NCBI GenBank assembly: GCA_019925095.2
Contig: CM034395.1
Coordinates: 12,073,713-12,137,712 of the forward strand
Reading direction: 5' to 3'
DNA from: Dendrolimus kikuchii
Taxonomy: Eukaryota; Arthropoda; Insecta; Lepidoptera; Lasiocampidae
Length of the DNA: 64,000 nucleotides
Part shown: positions 26,601-34,048 of the stretch, piece by piece
Layout: each line of letters opens with the position of its first letter
Numbering within the stretch: position 1 is the first letter of the stretch
Translations under genes and position numbers: made by a program
Notes under the pieces: model-generated
Seen by the model: only the letters and a program-made list of their open reading frames with translations
The model's database searches: none
Told to the model about the DNA's origin: nothing

Positions 26601-29600
26601 TAAAATAGTAGATTTTTCGATACATGTACATAAAAAAAAACGTAAATAAAGCTGTTGGTGGTTACCAAAGCATCCCTTCTCATCTTCTCCGAATGGACAG
26701 TCGAAATATCCATCACATAGTCTAAGTATATCAACTCTGGATTTGCAGCTACATTTTACTTCGTCACTCACGTCAACACAATCGACTATTCCGTCACACC
26801 ATTTTGTATCAGGAATACACTTATCTCCGTCACCGCATGGTAATTCTCCAACTGAGCATCCAATGTCTCTTTTTGATGAGTTCGAAGATATGTCGGATAA
26901 AGATTTTTCTGGTCTGAAAGGCAAGACCTTTTTAATTAATTTTTTATTATGCTAACGTTTGCTATATATTAAGGAAGCTACAAGTAATTTCAAGAGGATT
27001 ATTTGGCGTCTATATATTAATACAGTCAAGAAATAAAAATAATGGTTTTCTCTACTTTTATTATAGACAATGTATTATTAGCGCTTTATAGATAACAAGA
27101 AATTTCGGCGGAATGGTTTATTTTACAGCAGCGCTGTAATAAATAATTAAGTGATTAAAATTTGTCAAAGGAGAGTGAAATCAAATAACAATATTACAGA
27201 TTTAAAAAAACGTGTGCGTCTCGGGACGCCCGACAAAAGTGATAACTTAAACTAATCTAAGTTGAACTATGTAATATTTCAATTGTGTAACTTGAGAAAA
27301 GTTTAGGTTATTACTTAAATTTTATGTATATTAATATGATAATGTAAGAAAGGTTATTTATTAATAAAATCTTTTATTGATTATAAAATATATTTAGAAT
27401 TTTGTGTATGTACATTAATAATATCATGATTTAATCTAATTACCGAAATACGGCCAGCGCTGTGGGTTAGAGTGAGAGAGGAAGAGTCTGCCTACCGCTA
27501 CCGTATGCGTGAGAGAAAGGGAAGCCAGACAGACTGGCTCCGTAACGCGTTACGTAACGAAGCGGTTTACCCTCCCATAAGAAGTTATCACTTCAAAAAT
27601 AGTATATAAATGTTATGACATTATTTAAATTTATAATATTAGTTAGAATTTCTAAAGCTCCTTTAGAACAATTAAGCCGTTATAAATTTTGTGTGAACCT
27701 TACTTTGGTGTTAAGAAACTCATGAATATATCAGCATCCTGAGGATGAATTTGTGATTTTCGCTGTACTAAATCTCGGTCTTGGATGTAAGACCGTGCCG
27801 GCTGATGATAATATCTGTAATAAGAACGTAATAAATAGGTTATTAGATGTTTAATGTAAATTCAAAGTAATAAAGTACATAAAGAAAACATAGTTAAAAT
27901 TCTACACAGTCATCAAAAGAATTTATAATCAAGCGAATCGAAAAAAACAAACGTTCAGTATTATTATACACGAACCTGAAAAACATTTGTTACACATACA
28001 TCAAAATCATATGATATACTAATCAAACAATATATAACTAGCTTCTGTCCACGACTTCGACCGCGTGGAATAGTAAAAAAAAACCCTGATTTTGAAACAT
28101 TCTTCATTGGTGCTCCGCTCCTATTGGTCTTAGCGTGATGATATATAGCCTATAACCATCCCGATAAATGGGCTATCTTACACTGAAATATTTTTTCAAA
28201 TCAGACCAGTAGTTTCTGAGATTAGCGCGTTCAAGCAAACAAACAAACTCTTCAGCTTTATATAAGTACATAAGATTGCACAAATAATATATAAACAAAA
28301 TCAACGAGAAACAGCAGAATTCATATAAAGCACAATATACTAAGTTTAAAATACGTCCTTTGTTAAGGTTAACATATTTCGCATAAAAAAAATCGCAGTA
28401 CCGTCAGATATGCTTCTTTTCCTATAACGAACGATAAAAGACATGCCGATAAGTAGCATTTTTTATTTTCATTATATTACCTGGTATAAGATGGTCGACT
28501 TTCATAATGAGGATGATCATAATCTCCAGTCGGAGTGTCATAAATACCTAAAATATAAATTATTTTTAAAAACAGAAAATCATATTAGAATATAATAAAA
28601 GTATAGTGCAAAACAATAGTTATCCATAGTAACTTAAAGTTAAAAAAAATATCCGTGCATGTATAATTAATTAAATTACTACAGTGGTGAAAATATTATT
28701 TTTGTATGTATTTTTATCTAATTGTAAATTTTGTGTGTGTATTTGAGGTCAGTCAATATCACGGCTCATAATTACAGTAAGAGTATAAGTTTTGTGAACT
28801 TTATAGGTACGCATTTATAAATTACCTACCATGTACATAAGGGTAATGACTTTTCAGAAGACGTGCCAACATGCAAGTGTCTGTGAGAGATTGGCCAGCA
28901 GTGGGATGTGGATGTGGCATGGCGGTAATTGGATTAGCATATCCGTACATATAATTTTCTCTACTCTCCAAAGCTCCTTGTGAGATATGATCAAAGGCAT
29001 CATGAACTCTATTAAAATTATATGCATGTCGCTTCATCACTGCGGAATTAGATTCATCTATCTGATTACGTCTCATTTCTAATTCACGAATACTGCTTTC
29101 CAAAATATTTTCGATTTGTGATATGTCATTTTTAGCAATTATTTTAAGTTTACTAAGAATTTCATTACATGTTTTCGCCTCAATTTCAGTTTGGCATACA
29201 ATTCCATGTCGTCTTAGAATTTCTTTTTCTGCTGTACTAGGCACGTCAGACGAGTTTTCTACAGTTTGTTCTCTATCATCGATTTGCCTCTTCTTTCTCT
29301 TTTCATTAAACTCCGTATTATTTAATATAAATAATAACTCAATATTCTTGTTTTCCCTCGTAATATTAGAAGTATCTCCAATTTCAGTGAATAAAATGAT
29401 TTCATTATTATGATTGTTGTTATCTAGAAGAAACAATATAATGGAAAAATAGTTTGATAATTAAATTAGTTAACTGATTGCATTTACAATCAGTTATCTA
29501 TTTTAATTGTCATAACTATTTTTTCCATTCTCACCATTTGCTTCTAAAGCTTTTGATATCATGATAAACGTTCCGCCTAAAAATATTATCATGAATAATG

Positions 29601-29985
29601 TACCAGCTATTTTTTGAAACATAGATAAAATACAGCTAACAGTTCGTGTGTTGTCACAATCTGAAAAAGTAGGCTTTGAATTAATTGCTTAAAATTTTAA
29701 TACTATTATAGTTATAAATATTTTTTAGTGATCAATTAAATAACTCTTAAGACATGGATTACAATATCTGCGGTAGAAAAATGGTAATACAGACAAAATC
29801 ACATTATACTTATATTATTACCTACTAATGAGGTACACTTGTAAAATTTATGATATTTAATAACGTGGAAAATATTAATATTAAAAATGTGTCAAATTAC
29901 CATTATGCGATGACTCTGCCAATTCCATAGGCGGTAGTCCGAGATTGTCTAAAGATATTTCCCTTTTCATACCGATATCCACCAT
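11369..29985 (-). CDS. ndl: Nudel-type modular serine protease, complete (25 coding exons)
   Basis: Coding exons in transcript order: 29985-29901, 29660-29535, 29423-28830, 28547-28481, 27814-27704, 26913-26666, 26505-26345, 26192-26065, 25996-25816, 25747-25422, 24285-23987, 23666-23551, 23267-23108, 22706-21401, 21320-21151, 21080-20967, 20894-20717, 20623-20210, 20119-19931, 19865-19715, 19528-19327, 16498-16292, 16013-15782, 13924-13796, 11681-11369. All introns are GT/AG and all phases join, giving 2,068 residues. Order of parts: membrane anchor, RKKR site, LDLa, SRCR-like, active trypsin domain (H672, D720, S817), LDLa, Ser/Thr linker, LDLa, SRCR-like, inactive trypsin-like domain, LDLa, C-terminal SRCR-like. 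This two-protease plus LDLa architecture is diagnostic of Nudel, which in Drosophila is made in ovarian follicle cells, initiates the perivitelline cascade leading to Easter, Spätzle and Toll, and shapes the eggshell. Drosophila Nudel is longer (about 2,600 residues). The untranslated exons were not identified. Confidence 0.93.
12230..12870 (+). repeat. GC-rich dispersed element, probably a LINE 3' end
   Basis: This GC-rich island in AT-rich intron DNA begins near CCGCAGGGGGGCTTTGTGGC and ends in GTCTTGAAAGACATAAGTAT followed by AAT/ATT-type repeats like a retroelement tail. Two short frames inside (up to 85 codons) do not resemble known proteins. It lies in nudel intron 24. I think it is a non-LTR retrotransposon 3' UTR from the tail and composition, without a match in this window. 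Confidence 0.5.
13577..13675 (+). mobile_element. Penelope-like element tail, hairpin deleted
   Basis: CTTCCGTGATG, then AATAAAAT, GCACTTAAACCTGTTAC, AACATAGTTTTA and GAAAATACTAT follow the same order as 760-897 of the Penelope copy at the window start. The 40-odd bases with the hammerhead-like hairpin are missing. It lies in nudel intron 24, about 120 bp from exon 24. Confidence 0.7.
13796..16498 (-). CDS. ndl: nudel exons 22-24: C-terminal LDLa cluster
   Basis: Residues 1776-1964 in three exons (16498-16292, 16013-15782, 13924-13796). Exon 22 has [14 protein letters not shown] to [12 protein letters not shown] plus the start of the next module. Exon 23 has [13 protein letters not shown] to [11 protein letters not shown] followed by a shortened module ([16 protein letters not shown]). 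Exon 24 joins to [12 protein letters not shown] to NGEDEKTC. Counting shortened ones, I see about eleven LDLa modules in the whole protein, close to the number in Drosophila Nudel. Confidence 0.88.
14165..14700 (-). repeat. family B dispersed repeat, inverted copy
   Basis: Reversed, the segment matches 46415-46880 in block order: a CCGCGACTTCGTCC-type start, GGGAATTCCCGCGGG-like blocks, AGCTTATTCCGACATAATTT in opposite sense, then CGGCTCAGTAGATTTTACGT before a segment with TTGTTCG. It has no coding capacity and lies in nudel intron 23. Confidence 0.65.
15318..15417. repeat. short fold-back element (~100 bp)
   Basis: TGTGCATAGACAAAATAAAA at the left has its inverse (TTTTATTTTAACC, then TATCTATGCACAG) at the right, giving a miniature element that could fold on itself. 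No clear target duplication is visible. Confidence 0.5.
16621..16654. repeat. perfect 34-bp palindrome with no loop
   Basis: CATACTAACAGGTCGTT is followed at once by its exact reverse complement AACGACCTGTTAGTATG. It sits in nudel intron 21, 28 bp before the first of two 90-bp direct repeats. Confidence 0.95.
16683..17030. repeat. pair of 90-bp perfect direct repeats
   Basis: 16683-16772 and 16941-17030 are identical over 90 bp (start ATTTCGATTTTGGTGATCCG, end TATAATATCAGCCCAT). They are 258 bp apart start to start. The second copy runs straight into a SINE body that begins with the same TATCAGCCCAT words. The first copy ends there and passes into other DNA. Identity over the whole length implies a recent duplication. 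Confidence 0.92.
17018..17225 (-). mobile_element. SINE body, head lost
   Basis: Closely similar to the non-tRNA part of the SINE at 56750: TCAGCCCATAAATGTCCCAC, TATAGGGGGAACGGAC, GATGTGCAGGTTGCATCACG and TTAGCACGTGGTAATTGTAA. The tRNA-like head found at 56960-57045 in that copy is absent here after TCAGAAAAATC, so this is a 5'-truncated minus-strand insertion. Confidence 0.8.
17332..17915 (+). mobile_element. RTE-like LINE, 5'-truncated, frameshifted copy
   Basis: It encodes the C-terminal tail of an RTE-like reverse transcriptase: [36 protein letters not shown], then [17 protein letters not shown] and SRGRPRHTF to the stop after AYPARALA, followed by an ATGT tandem tail at 17893-17915. It is almost identical to the minus-strand copy at 39509-40069. 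An 11-bp deletion near 17521 puts the two halves in different frames, so the ORF is broken. It is inserted in nudel intron 21. Confidence 0.88.
18260..18331 (+). mobile_element. Penelope-like element tail, 5'-truncated
   Basis: TGAAAAGTGGCCGAAACGTC, then A-rich sequence, ATAAAATT, CTTAAAAACGT and TACTTTTAATAAT repeat the order of 780-858. The left arm of the hairpin is lost. It abuts the TIR of the Harbinger-like element at 18341. Confidence 0.7.
18341..19285 (+). mobile_element. TIR DNA transposon relic, probably PIF/Harbinger
   Basis: The ends are inverted repeats of about 40 bp: left GTAAGGGCATCACACACGGC then AAGATGCTATAATATTTTAT; right, reversed, GTAAGGGCGTCACACACAGC then AAAGATACTATAATATTTTA. 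The GGGC start and possible three-base TAA/TTA flank suggest the PIF/Harbinger superfamily. A 54-codon frame at 529-690 of the 18-kb block (18529-18693) begins [17 protein letters not shown], like an acidic transposase or accessory protein start, then ends. Extra copies of the end motif (GTATCTTAGCCGTGTGTGAT near 19187) lie inside the right end. The element ends 41 bp from nudel exon 21. Confidence 0.7.
19327..20623 (-). CDS. ndl: nudel exons 18-21: inactive second trypsin-like domain
   Basis: Residues 1457-1775. The fold is recognisable: [46 protein letters not shown] and, near the end, [14 protein letters not shown]. All three catalytic positions are gone. TAAHC is VSHSC (the His position holds S1590, with a His one residue earlier). 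The Asp position aligns to K1634 in KSKAALLHL (compare KNDLSLLRL in the first domain). No GDSGG exists where exon 21 reads REWAGIISC. There is no R-IVGG activation site either. Drosophila Nudel also has a degenerate second protease domain, so the loss is probably ancient and the domain serves binding or regulation. Confidence 0.9.
20717..20894 (-). CDS. ndl: nudel exon 17: second SRCR-like module
   Basis: Residues about 1398-1456. [17 protein letters not shown] and [10 protein letters not shown] give the typical SRCR opening: Gly, then Trp with a following Cys, then Cys-x-x-LGF. It lies immediately before the second protease fold, mirroring exons 8-9 before the first. The 3' half of a standard SRCR domain is missing or strongly diverged at the start of exon 18. 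Confidence 0.75.
20967..21320 (-). CDS. ndl: nudel exons 15-16: LDLa modules
   Basis: Residues about 1303-1397. The first module is split by intron 14 (ECGR in exon 14, then [18 protein letters not shown]). A shortened module follows ([29 protein letters not shown]), and exon 16 adds a full one ([17 protein letters not shown] to HEDELDC). The shortened kind lacks the first Cys pair spacing of a normal LDLa. It also occurs in exon 6 and exon 23, always directly after a normal module, so it is a regular feature of this protein. Confidence 0.87.
21401..22706 (-). CDS. ndl: nudel exon 14: LDLa plus Ser/Thr/Asn-rich linker
   Basis: A single 1,306-bp exon, residues 868-1302. After the protease tail it opens with one LDLa module ([13 protein letters not shown] to GEDEMGC). 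It then runs for nearly 400 residues of low-complexity sequence rich in Ser, Thr, Asn, Glu and Ile with many N-x-S/T sites ([11 protein letters not shown] for example). It ends with a basic stretch (KIRRKHK) that could be a processing site, and the first half of the next LDLa module. The linker resembles extended, glycosylated spacers. It has no recognisable fold and should evolve fast in length. Confidence 0.88.
23108..25747 (-). CDS. ndl: nudel exons 10-13: catalytic trypsin-like domain
   Basis: Residues 568-867. A basic propeptide (ERRKR, NGRKRD) ends at the activation site R631|VVGG. The catalytic triad is present: H672 in SAAHC, D720 in KNDLSLLRL and S817 in GDSGGP. D811, six residues before the serine, marks a trypsin-like S1 pocket that cuts after Arg or Lys. 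The module ends with [13 protein letters not shown]. The activation sequence itself has Arg at P1, which allows autoactivation or activation by another trypsin-like enzyme. Self-cleavage is how Drosophila Nudel is thought to start its cascade. The triad residues are split over exons 10, 11 and 13. Confidence 0.95.
24395..25415. repeat. repeats in nudel intron 10 (Helitron-like and family B)
   Basis: 24395-24722 is a lepidopteran dispersed repeat: it starts ATATATAAAAGAAAGTCGTG, carries two copies of GAACCGGTAG(A/G)TGGCGCTG, and ends GGTCGCTAGTA. A related block with the terminal part reversed in order lies at 59425-59665. The CTAG end suggests a non-autonomous Helitron, but this is inference. 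25195-25415 matches the 3' part of the family B repeat seen at 46800-46960 (CTGCATTGAAATCGGCCCC, then the CTTCAATGTAGACG region). Confidence 0.6.
25816..26192 (-). CDS. ndl: nudel exons 8-9: SRCR-like module preceding the protease
   Basis: Residues about 465-567. The pattern [16 protein letters not shown], then DVCRREAGL, fits the start of a scavenger receptor Cys-rich fold (Gly-x-x followed by Trp and paired Cys, then Cys before a Leu-Gly-like turn). The module is short and its last part ([14 protein letters not shown]) is diverged. Similar modules precede exon 18 and end the protein, so the arrangement repeats before each protease fold and at the C-terminus. Confidence 0.7.
26345..26913 (-). 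CDS. ndl: nudel exons 6-7: first LDLa cluster
   Basis: Residues about 328-464. Exon 6 carries one full LDL-receptor class A module ([15 protein letters not shown] to DVSDEVKC) and a second, shortened one ([17 protein letters not shown] to GEDEKGC). Exon 7 holds a third ([10 protein letters not shown] to NRDEADC). The acidic SDE and DE motifs that ligate calcium are intact. LDLa modules are calcium-stabilised binding units. In Nudel they probably anchor the protease to partners or matrix in the perivitelline space, which is inference. Confidence 0.88.
27210..27600. repeat. unclassified repeat-like block in nudel intron 5
   Basis: AAGTGATAACTT near 27237 and its inverse near 27583 bracket a stretch that is GC-richer at both ends, with an internal GTAACGCGTTAC palindrome. 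It resembles a degraded TIR element. The ends are not well defined. Confidence 0.35.
27704..29423 (-). CDS. ndl: nudel exons 3-5: stalk with RKKR cleavage site
   Basis: Residues 71-328. An Asn-rich start is followed by RKKR at 113-116, a consensus furin-type site that could release the protein from its membrane anchor. Residues about 120-215 are highly charged and likely helical ([20 protein letters not shown]). The C-terminal part is rich in His, Pro and Tyr ([25 protein letters not shown]) and unlike any domain I know. Exon 4 is only 67 bp. Phases at the 28547, 27814 and 26913 junctions were checked base by base. Confidence 0.85.
28040..28262 (+). repeat. common lepidopteran dispersed repeat
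   Basis: Begins CTAGCTTCTGTCCACGACTT and ends AGCAAACAAACAAACTCTTC followed by AGCTTTATATAAGT. The order (start motif, CCTATAACCATCCCG, CAGACCAGTAGTTTCTGAGA) matches a repeat I know to be widespread in moths and butterflies. It lies in nudel intron 4 and has no coding capacity. Confidence 0.7.
29535..29985 (-). CDS. ndl: nudel exons 1-2: N-terminus and signal anchor
   Basis: Exon 1 (29985-29901) starts at the first in-frame ATG ([12 protein letters not shown]) and has no signal peptide. Exon 2 (29660-29535) encodes one hydrophobic segment, residues about 46-64 ([19 protein letters not shown]). It is preceded by Lys45 and followed by Lys65, so it could act as a type II signal anchor with the protease part in the lumen or outside the cell. 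Upstream of 29985 I saw no upstream exon with better credentials. The 5' UTR and promoter are not identifiable by eye. Confidence 0.85.
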
Positions 29986-30277
29986 CTATAAAATCATAGA
30001 CACACAGTACATTAACATAGAAAAGTATACTTCTTTCATAGTAACAGTGAAGTTTAGAAGTACTTATACACTCATACATGCAATTCGGTCTTTCGTTGTC
30101 AGTTTTGTCACAGTCTCACAGTCCATTGTTGCACGGAACGGAAGGGACCTTAAGTTTGCCCGGTTCATCGCTTCTCAAAGAACCAAATAGGTATGTAGTT
30201 GCACAAAAAACACAAGTACAATACAATGACATTTCCACAAAGTCTAAATATTTGATTCTTTTATTTAGAATGGACTT

Positions 30278-30664
30278 ATCTATACTAATATTATAAAAAG
30301 GTAAAGTTTGTGAGTTGTATGTTTGTTTGTAGGATGTAATCTCTTGAAATATTGAACCGATTTTGAAAATTCTTCTACCAGTGGAAAGCTACATTATTTC
30401 TGAGTGACATAGGCTTTATTTGAGTGTGATTAATAAAAAAAAAATAACGCCCAGCGAAGTGGGCATGGGAGAATACCTGTCAAGTATGTAATAGCAATTG
30501 CGTTCGAGGCACTACGAGTACATTCTAAGAACCAAATGAATTGATGTCCATTATTGTTCTCTGACATGCGTTTATGAATTAATTGAGGCTAGAAAACCTT
30601 GATTTGCGTGCGTGCCTGTATATTTCTTAATGACGCCCAGCGAAGTGGACACGGGTTAGCTAGT
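30278..30664 (+). repeat. dispersed repeat with doubled 3' terminus, Helitron-like
   Basis: Starts TCTATACTAATATTATAAAA. An internal AAATATTGAACCGATTTTGA is followed by a terminal block ACGCCCAGCGAAGTGGGCA at 30447-30465. The same block returns at 30632-30650 and ends GGGTTAGCTAGT. The single-stranded-style CTAG end and lack of inverted repeats fit a non-autonomous Helitron. It lies about 290 bp upstream of the nudel start codon, so it could border the promoter. Confidence 0.55.
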
Positions 30665-31870
30665 TACTTAATATACAATAAACAAACAATTACTACCTGA
30701 ATTTTTAGGATTTGTGTCTTTTATCCCATAATGATATAGGTGCGTTTTACTAAATTGTAGCATTATTTTATAGTATAAGTGACTTGTATTAATTATTTTA
30801 TGAGAAATAAAGTTCTTTAACCTGAAGTTTGCAGAGTATTCATTCAAAGCCTCGCTCGAGTTATATCAACATATGATATGTTTAGATCACGACCCTTATT
30901 CATCTAAAACAAAGGCTGGACGTCGCGTCATGAAGAACAATAAGATAGCCAATAATAATAATTGCAATTATTACAATAGAGGACACACACAGAAGATCTT
31001 GGAAATGTGTAGAGGGTGAATAAATGTCCTATTTTACGTGGAATTAGAAATATATTGAGTAGAAAAGCAAACGTTCACAAAAGATTGGATTAAAAATTGA
31101 CAGGCACAAAACATGGTGAAAACTAATTAAATTATTGAACTTATACATTTACACATTATTTACATTTTTACATTGGTTTAGTTAGAAGTTTGAACGCTGC
31201 TTTATGTTTCTTAAAGAAGATTTCAAACTTATTCTAACTCAATATGAACAAGACCGTTTATGTTTAATGTCATATATATGTCACAAGTTGCACTGATTTT
31301 ATGATGACATAATACGGGGTCCACATATTATTTACCTTGTTTTATTTCTTTAATAGCATATATAATAAGAAAATAAATAATCGTAATTTGTATCGTTTTA
31401 TTAATTAGTGATCTAATATTGTGTTCTATAATGTCTATACTCAACATGCTATTTTTATAGTATTTTCTTAGGTTTTAGCGATAGGAAGGTCCTTGACTTT
31501 AGTTTCTTGAGATTTATATGGGTCTGTATCTCGTGTATGTTAATTTATTTAATTAAGTCTGTATAATGTGACTGGTTTATGCAAAGACTGCATATTAAGA
31601 TTACATGTCTTGTTAATATTTAAGATTCACATGCGTGGCATAAAAAGTTATGTTTAATTTGAAATAAGCACTTTCAAAATTGTTTTCGTTTTAACTTTAT
31701 CACAAGTATGATTTAGCATTTTTTCAGTCATGTGTCACAATCATAACCTACATATAATTATGTTGTGTATATCTTTATACGATAGTCATGTTCATCTGTC
31801 TCTCTATGTATGTCACATCCATTTTTCTCAGAAACTAGTAAGCATTTAACCTATTAAAGCCTACCTAAAC
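30665..31870. other. intergenic stretch, nothing recognised
   Basis: AT-rich DNA upstream of nudel, with no coding signature or defined repeat. Confidence 0.45.
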
Positions 31871-31872
31871 CT

Positions 31873-31932
31873 AAGGCCCACTTGAAAAATTAACCCTATA
31901 CCTATATAGGGTTAATTTTTCAAGTGGGCCTT
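31873..31932. repeat. perfect hairpin, 28-bp arms, 4-base loop
   Basis: Arm 31873-31900 begins AAGGCCCACTTGAAAAATTA and ends ACCCTATA. The loop is CCTA. The exact inverse occupies 31905-31932. It forms the left tip of the fold-back element. Confidence 0.95.
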
Positions 31933-32610
31933 CTAGGCCAAATCCGAAACTATGCTAAATAGTGAAAAATATTCAAAGGAGTCTTGACGTCGATTTCGAA
32001 GAAAACTAAAATGTTATGATTAGATTTTTGAAAAATCAATTATCCTTGTCAAGAATCGAATCGTCTGATTTTGAAAACATAAACACATGTGTATTATTTA
32101 TACTAAATCATAATGTAGCTTGTAAGGGTCAATTTCTGTAAAGGAATGTCAAACGACAAACCAATGGAAAGGGTTGTTTTTGAGAATAAGTTTTACTTTA
32201 CAATAATTGAACATTACATTGCTCCGGTCATTTGACCGCATTTCATTTAAACGCAATCAATTCAGTGATTTGATTGATCGAGATAAAATAACGAAATTTC
32301 GAATATTAATTTATAGATGCCTATGAAAAATAGATAACTTTCATCATTTCCATATTGAATAACTTGAGGTGAGGTTTTATTAATGTATGGAAAATATAAT
32401 ATTTTGTTCTAAAACAACCCTTTCCCTTGGTTTGCCGTTTGATATTCCTTCTCAGAAATTTATCCTTCTAAGCTCCACTATTATTTGGTATACCAAAACA
32501 AAGGTCATGCTCATTTTTACTAAACCAGCCGATTTGATTTCTGAAAAAGGTATTTCGTATAGTTAAGGATTTGGCCCTGAAGGTCTATTTGAAAAATTCA
32601 CTTCTTTTTT
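31873..32610. mobile_element. fold-back element with ~200-300 bp imperfect inverted arms
   Basis: The left arm (about 31905-32205) and the inverted right arm (about 32405-32605) share blocks in mirrored order: AATTTTTCAA, AGGCCAAATCC, TTTCTG(T/A)(A/G)AAGGAAT, TCAAACG(A/G)C(A/A)AACCAA and GGAAAGGGTTGTTTT. The centre (32210-32400) is unpaired and AT-rich. The left end carries an extra inverted copy of its own tip, which makes a perfect 28-bp-arm hairpin (separate entry). There is no transposase frame. Confidence 0.7.
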
Positions 32611-32660
32611 TTTCTTTTCATTGCAGGAGTTCAGCAGACAGGCAGACGGCCCACTTGATA
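32608..32660 (+). repeat. dispersed repeat family A, short truncated copy
   Basis: The T-run, CATTGCAGGAGTTCAGCAGA and CAGGCAGACGGCCCACTTGAT match the first 50 bp of the copies at 4970 and 62110. It then breaks off just before a perfect hairpin. Confidence 0.8.
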
Positions 32661-32673
32661 CTGTCATGACTTG

Positions 32674-32709
32674 ACTTCTTATACCTATACTGCTATAGGT
32701 ATAAGAAGT
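32674..32709. repeat. perfect hairpin, 16-bp arms, 4-base loop
   Basis: ACTTCTTATACCTATA, loop CTGC, then TATAGGTATAAGAAGT. It starts 14 bp after the family A copy breaks off. Confidence 0.93.
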
Positions 32710-32971
32710 GGGATATATATAGGTCTAATTTTTAAACCAGTTTTAGTATTTTTTTTTCACAGTAGTGAAATTGACAGAATTAATATAAAGATAAGGGTGG
32801 CAGCTATACAATTAACTGAAGAATGAAAACGACAATCTTGACAACATTTGTATTATTTATCCTAGGTAGTATTTGCTTTCAAAGTCGTGAACTATTAGGT
32901 TGGGGAAAAAGTTTCTTCGCATTTTATATAAAAATTCAAAAGGTATTTTTATAAAGTTTATTTACATTTGA

Positions 32972-33466
32972 CTAAAGTATGTAGGTGCCACTTTGTTGGA
33001 TAACTTTTTGCCATATTGTAGGTAGGGACGTGATCCCATTGCTATAAAAATTTTGGGGCTTCTGATCAAAAAACTGCGACAAGTGGTTTTGGCAGTCCTC
33101 TCGTGATGTTAACCTGACACTGCCTAAGGAATTCTGCAGAGACCAAAACACGAGAAAATCTGAAGGTGCAAGGTCAGGATTATACGGCGGATGCATTAAC
33201 ACTTCCCAGCTAAACTCTCGTGATTTTTGCTGAGTGGCTAAAGATGTGTGAGGTCTAGCGTTATCGTGGTGAAAAACCACACACCTTCGGTTGCTTAATT
33301 CCGGCCGCTTTCTCTCAACTTTTTGCTTTAATCTCATCAGTTTTTCGCAGTACAGTTCAGAATCGATGGTCCTGCCTGGCGGTAACAGCTCATAATGAAT
33401 AATGCCCTTCCAATCCCACCATACACACAGCATCACTTTGTTGCGAGTTAACCCGGGTTTCGCCAC
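32972..33466 (-). pseudogene. mariner transposase, C-terminal catalytic part
   Basis: The frame starts inside the gene (VMLCVWWDWKGIIHYELLPP), with the second catalytic Asp in HHDNARPHTS and the third in PDLAPSDF, 34 residues apart as in DD34D mariners. It ends with PTIWQKVIQQSGTYIL, the usual mariner C-terminus. The piece was separated from the N-terminal half by the LINE insertion. Confidence 0.92.
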
Positions 33467-33469
33467 AGT

Positions 33470-34048
33470 GGGGCACCAGACCCGCGCCTCGGGGGCACCA
33501 GACCCGCGCCTCGCGAGATCGAGGCGTGCCGGTCGGAGCTCCGCCAGGTAGCCGTGGGGGTCTGGGAAGATCGCCTACGACGCCCCAGCGCGGGCCCCGC
33601 CACCATTGAGGCGGTGAGGCCCGTCCTGCACGATTGGATTAGACGAAGTCACGGCACCCTGACGTTCAGGCTGACACAGGTCCTAAAGGGGCATGGTTGC
33701 TTCGGAAGGTACCTGTGTCGCCTCGGCCGCGAGGCCACGTCAGGGTGCCATCATTGTGACACGGGCGACGAGGACACGGCGCTGCACACTCTCCAGGAAT
33801 GTCCAGCCTGGACGGAGCAGCGCCGGGAGCTCGTCGCCCATACCGGACTTGACGCCTCGCTCCCGGCCGTGGTGCGTACCATGGTCGGGAGCTCCACCGG
33901 ATGGGACGCCGTCTCCTACTTCTGCGAGCAAGTCATGTTCGCGAAGGAGGAGGCGGAACGGGATCGTGAGCGTAATTCCCTGCTCCGCTGCCGCCAAAGG
34001 AGGACGCGCCGACGCCGGAGGTCAGACAGTAACCTTCGGCCGCTGTAA
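33470..34048 (+). CDS. R1-like LINE ORF2, C-terminal domain (partial)
   Basis: The frame is open from the insertion junction to the stop at 34046-34048. It matches the post-RT C-terminal domain of R1-clade LINEs: FRLTQVLKGHGCFGRYLCRL, then the zinc-knuckle-like CHHCDTGDEDTALHTLQECP with W after it. A strongly basic end follows (RCRQRRTRRRRR). The reverse transcriptase and endonuclease are missing because of 5' truncation. It has no interruptions in what remains, consistent with a young insertion. Confidence 0.88.
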   Translation, partial: GAPDPRLGGTRPAPREIEACRSELRQVAVGVWEDRLRRPSAGPATIEAVRPVLHDWIRRSHGTLTFRLTQVLKGHGCFGRYLCRLGREATSGCHHCDTGDEDTALHTLQECPAWTEQRRELVAHTGLDASLPAVVRTMVGSSTGWDAVSYFCEQVMFAKEEAERDRERNSLLRCRQRRTRRRRRSDSNLRPL

